Part shown: positions 4,865-6,787 of the stretch, piece by piece
How the letters are laid out: each line of letters begins with the position of its first letter
Numbering within the stretch: the stretch's first letter is position 1
Assembly: GCA_041569895.1 (NCBI GenBank)
Contig: JBFFXF010000347.1
Location: 1 to 6,787 of the forward strand
Direction: 5' to 3'
Length of the DNA: 6,787 nt
Source of the DNA: JBFFXF01 sp041569895
GTDB taxonomy: Bacteria; Planctomycetota; UBA8108; JACQVS01
Notes under the pieces: model-generated
What the model saw: the letters and a program-made list of their open reading frames with translations, nothing else
The model's database searches: none
What the model was told of the DNA's origin: nothing
Program-made: the position numbers and the translations under genes

Positions 4865-5710
4865 CTACTCCTTCAGCGCGCCGGCGGTCAGCCCGTCGAT
4901 CATGAAACGCTGCGCCAGCAGATATACAAGGATGAGCGGCGCCGACACAAGCGTCAATCCCGCGAACAGGAGCTGGTAATCCGTGGTGTGGATCCCCTGG
5001 AAGACGAGCAGTCCCGTCGAGATCGTCCGCAGCTCGTCGTCCTGGATGAACAGAAACGCCAGCAGGAACTCGTTCCAGGCCGAGAGCGCGGTGATGACCG
5101 CCACCGACGCGGCCGCCGGAGCGGCGAGCGGCAGGTAGACCGAGAAGAAGACGCGCAGCTCGGACGCGCCCTCGAGCGCCGCGCTCTCGCCGAGCTCGCG
5201 CGGCAGGGAGATGAAAAAGGCGCGCAGGATGTAGACACCGATCGGCAGGTTCATGGCGATATACGGGAACACGAGCGCCGTGCGCGTGTCGAAGAGCCCG
5301 AGCTGCTCGATCAGCACCCGCAGCGGGATCAGGTACGCCTGGATCGGCAGGATCAGCCCGACCAGAAAGAGCGCCAGGACGAGCGTCTGGCCGCGGAACC
5401 GCCAGCGCGCCAGCGCGTAACCGGCCAGCGCGGAGAGCAGCACGTTGGCGGCGACGGCGCTCGCCGTCACCAGCAGCGAGTTCTTGAAGTAGGTCTTCAT
5501 GTTCGCCTCGGTGAAGGCGCGCACGAAGGGGTCGAAGGTGATGGTCTCGGGCAGCGCCCAGGGATCGGCGAAGATCCGCGGCGTCGGCTTCATCGACGAG
5601 AGCGCCATCCAGACGAAGGGCGAGAAGAAGGCCAGCGCGCCGCCGGCGAGCAGGATGCCGAGGGCCCAGCGGGCGGCGAGTCGACGGGGATCGCGCGCGA
5701 CGGCGGCCAT
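4865..5710 (-). CDS. ABC sugar transporter inner-membrane permease, MalG-like
   Basis: This 281-residue integral membrane protein belongs to the carbohydrate uptake (CUT1, MalG) permease family. Hydrophobic segments fall near residues 16-38, 77-101, 108-132, 143-165, 194-222 and 246-268, the usual six. The cytoplasmic EAA loop, which docks on the ATPase, is ESAALEGASELRVFF (175-189) followed by YLPLAAPA (192-199), with the conserved glycine at 181. The family signatures PFVWMALSSMKP (31-42) and SAWNEFLLAFLF (210-221) are present. It starts at the ATG at 5710, whose A is also the last base of the upstream TGA, so translation is probably coupled; GGAG lies five bases and GGAGG eleven bases upstream. 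The open frame continues upstream to 6028, but that part is an out-of-frame reading of the other permease. It pairs with the MalF-like protein to form the translocation channel. Confidence 0.93.
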   Translation of the reverse strand: MAAVARDPRRLAARWALGILLAGGALAFFSPFVWMALSSMKPTPRIFADPWALPETITFDPFVRAFTEANMKTYFKNSLLVTASAVAANVLLSALAGYALARWRFRGQTLVLALFLVGLILPIQAYLIPLRVLIEQLGLFDTRTALVFPYIAMNLPIGVYILRAFFISLPRELGESAALEGASELRVFFSVYLPLAAPAAASVAVITALSAWNEFLLAFLFIQDDELRTISTGLLVFQGIHTTDYQLLFAGLTLVSAPLILVYLLAQRFMIDGLTAGALKE

Positions 5711-5712
5711 CA
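5708..5712 (-). other. TGATG stop-start overlap between the two permease genes
   Basis: The stop TGA (5712-5710) of the first permease shares one base with the ATG (5710-5708) of the second. This arrangement supports translational coupling and balanced output of two subunits that form a heterodimer. Confidence 0.85.
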
Positions 5713-6657
5713 GTACTCCAGCCTCCTCCCGGAACCGCCCGCCGCCGGCTGCCTGGAGAACAGGACGACGTAGACGCCGGCGATCGAACCGACGATCACC
5801 GTCATGACGACCGCGATCGCGCAGCCGTACCCGTAGTGCTTGAGCTCGAACGCCTGCTGCACGAGCCAGGTCGGCACGATCTCGGTGATGTGCCCCGGTC
5901 CGCCGGAGCGTCCCCCGAGAACGTAGAAGAGATCGAACGCGCGAAACGCGCCCGTGGCGCAGATCAGCACGCACACGGCGAGCACCTCCCGCAGCAACGG
6001 CAGCGTCACGTGAACGAACCGCCGCCACGCCGAGTCGGTCTCGAGCCGCGCGGCGTCGAGCAGATCTCGCGGCACGCGCCCCAGCCCCGCCTGGATGAGG
6101 ATCAGGAAGTAGCCGAAGTACACCCAGCCCGACACCGCCGAGATGACGACCAGCGCGAAGCGAGCGTCGGTCAGCCAGTCGATCTCCCCGGGCAGGCCGA
6201 GCGCCGAAAGCGACGAGTTCACCAGCCCGCCCTCCGCGCGCAGCACGAACCGGAAGAGCAGCCCGACGAGGATCAGCGGCAGGACCATCGGCGTGAAGAA
6301 GAGCACACGCAGCGCGCCACGCCCCGGGAACCGGCGCCAGAGCAGAAGCGCGAGCACGAGCGCGAGCCCGACCTCGAAGAGAATCGACAGCACCAGGTAG
6401 ACGGTGTTGTTGAAGAGCGCGCGGTGAAAGATGAAGTCATCGACGAGAAGCGTGCGGAGGTTGTCGACACCGGCCCACTCGATCGGCTGCGGCCAGTGCC
6501 ACCGCGTGAAGGCGAGGACGACGGTCGCGGCGGTGGGGACGAGCACGAAGAGACCGAAGACGAGCAACGCGGGCGCGAGAAAGAGATAGGGCGTCCAGGA
6601 GGCCCGCCAGAGCCGCCGCCACCCGCCGGTGGTCGCGTGGGGTGTTTCGAGGTCCAT
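5710..6657 (-). CDS. ABC sugar transporter inner-membrane permease, MalF/UgpA-like
   Basis: This 315-residue member of the CUT1 permease family is the partner of the MalG-like protein. It has a cytoplasmic N-terminus (1-21) and six hydrophobic segments near 23-50, 84-108, 116-140, 167-190, 223-246 and 277-300. WTPYLFLAPALLVFGLFVLVP (21-41) is the classic opening of these proteins. FDLFYVLGGRSGGPGHITE (241-259) is the family's variant of the FD-x-YxxTGGGPxxxTE motif. The EAA loop is LLDAARLETDSAWRRF (199-214) then VTLPLL (217-222); the normally conserved glycine is threonine at 207, which is unusual. The start is ATG at 6657 and no Shine-Dalgarno sequence is visible, although a TATACT lies close upstream. 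It is the first gene of the minus-strand operon seen here. The periplasmic binding protein and ATPase that complete such a transporter are not in the window and may lie to the right or elsewhere. Confidence 0.92.
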   Translation of the reverse strand: MDLETPHATTGGWRRLWRASWTPYLFLAPALLVFGLFVLVPTAATVVLAFTRWHWPQPIEWAGVDNLRTLLVDDFIFHRALFNNTVYLVLSILFEVGLALVLALLLWRRFPGRGALRVLFFTPMVLPLILVGLLFRFVLRAEGGLVNSSLSALGLPGEIDWLTDARFALVVISAVSGWVYFGYFLILIQAGLGRVPRDLLDAARLETDSAWRRFVHVTLPLLREVLAVCVLICATGAFRAFDLFYVLGGRSGGPGHITEIVPTWLVQQAFELKHYGYGCAIAVVMTVIVGSIAGVYVVLFSRQPAAGGSGRRLEY

Positions 6658-6670
6658 GTCGAGGGGGGCG

Positions 6671-6676
6671 AGTATA
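6671..6676 (-). promoter_or_regulatory. Possible -10 element for the permease-aminotransferase operon
   Basis: On the minus strand TATACT (6676-6671) matches five of six -10 consensus bases. The -35 position 17 bases upstream (TCGAAG) matches only three. Transcription would start about seven bases before the ATG at 6657, giving an almost leaderless message. That fits the absence of a ribosome binding site there. Confidence 0.35.
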
Positions 6677-6702
6677 CCGCGAGAAGTCGGAGGCTTCGAT
6701 CG

Positions 6703-6738
6703 GGTCCCGGCCCCGGTCCCGGACCCGGCCCCGTGCCC
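6703..6738 (-). repeat. GGGNNC array, six units, upstream of the permease operon
   Basis: On the minus strand from 6738 the six units are GGGCAC, GGGGCC, GGGTCC, GGGACC, GGGGCC and GGGACC. They keep the same period and the same GGGNNC skeleton as the arrays in copies A and B, but with G/C-richer spacers. The array is bracketed by ATCGGG and CCCGAT (minus-strand sense) and contains the self-complementary GGTCCGGGACC, so a hairpin competes with any quadruplex. No CGGNNT arm or CTCGAG core is attached. The remaining bases to 6787 hold nothing I can identify. Confidence 0.6.
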
Positions 6739-6787
6739 GATGAAGCTGCTCGACGACGCTGGCGGATTTCGACGTCAGAGATCCGCA

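Noticed and set aside
5711..6028. Extended start for the MalG-like permease
   Set aside because: The extension is an out-of-phase reading of the MalF-like gene; the MalG family start fits the ATG at 5710, overlapping the upstream stop.
6740..6787. Start of a plus-strand gene at the right edge
   Set aside because: Only 16 codons are visible from the ATG, without a ribosome site or recognisable sequence. A minus-strand stop at 6777-6775 could equally end a gene to the right, so neither can be supported.

Overview
This is a high-G+C bacterial window, roughly two thirds G+C by eye. It holds five complete or near-complete protein genes, one partial gene and an unusual family of intergenic hexanucleotide repeats. 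The mix suggests a Gram-negative, large-genome soil or sediment lineage of the Planctomycetota, Acidobacteriota or Myxococcota type. The clues are a DUF4388/TPR protein, an exported HEAT-repeat protein ending in an AWRRWW signature, and a sugar ABC transporter operon with a DegT-type aminotransferase. There is no rRNA or marker gene to settle the lineage.

Layout: 1-1050 (minus) is the N-terminal 350 residues of a DUF4388 plus TPR protein that runs off the left edge. 1051-1389 is a divergent intergenic region with an 8-bp inverted repeat and an A+T-rich promoter-like patch. 1390-1830 (plus) is a ComEB-type dCMP deaminase. 1832-1974 is copy A of a composite repeat. 2000-2028 is a probable promoter overlapped by a 14-bp perfect palindrome, followed by an exported HEAT-repeat protein at 2072-3130 (plus). 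3131-3507 is a convergent intergenic region dominated by copy B of the composite repeat (3237-3396), in inverted orientation.

On the minus strand, read from right to left, 6657-5710 (MalF-like permease), 5710-4865 (MalG-like permease) and 4845-3508 (DegT/DnrJ/EryC1/StrS aminotransferase) form a tight operon. The two permeases overlap at a TGATG. The aminotransferase follows after 19 bases, starting at a TTG with a strong ribosome binding site. A plausible reading is uptake of a sugar or cyclitol followed by, or coupled to, transamination. No binding protein or ATPase is inside the window.

The most unusual content is the composite repeat. Each copy has an arm of CGGNNT hexamers punctuated by CGGNCAT heptamers, a conserved stem-loop, a CCTCGAGG palindrome, and an arm of GGGNNC hexamers that fits the G-quadruplex pattern (G3N3)n. 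The 53-base core differs at only three positions between the two copies. Both copies lie downstream of a gene in the same sense as that gene. Shorter GGGNNC arrays occur at 3492-3503 and 6703-6738. I do not recognise this element as a named family.
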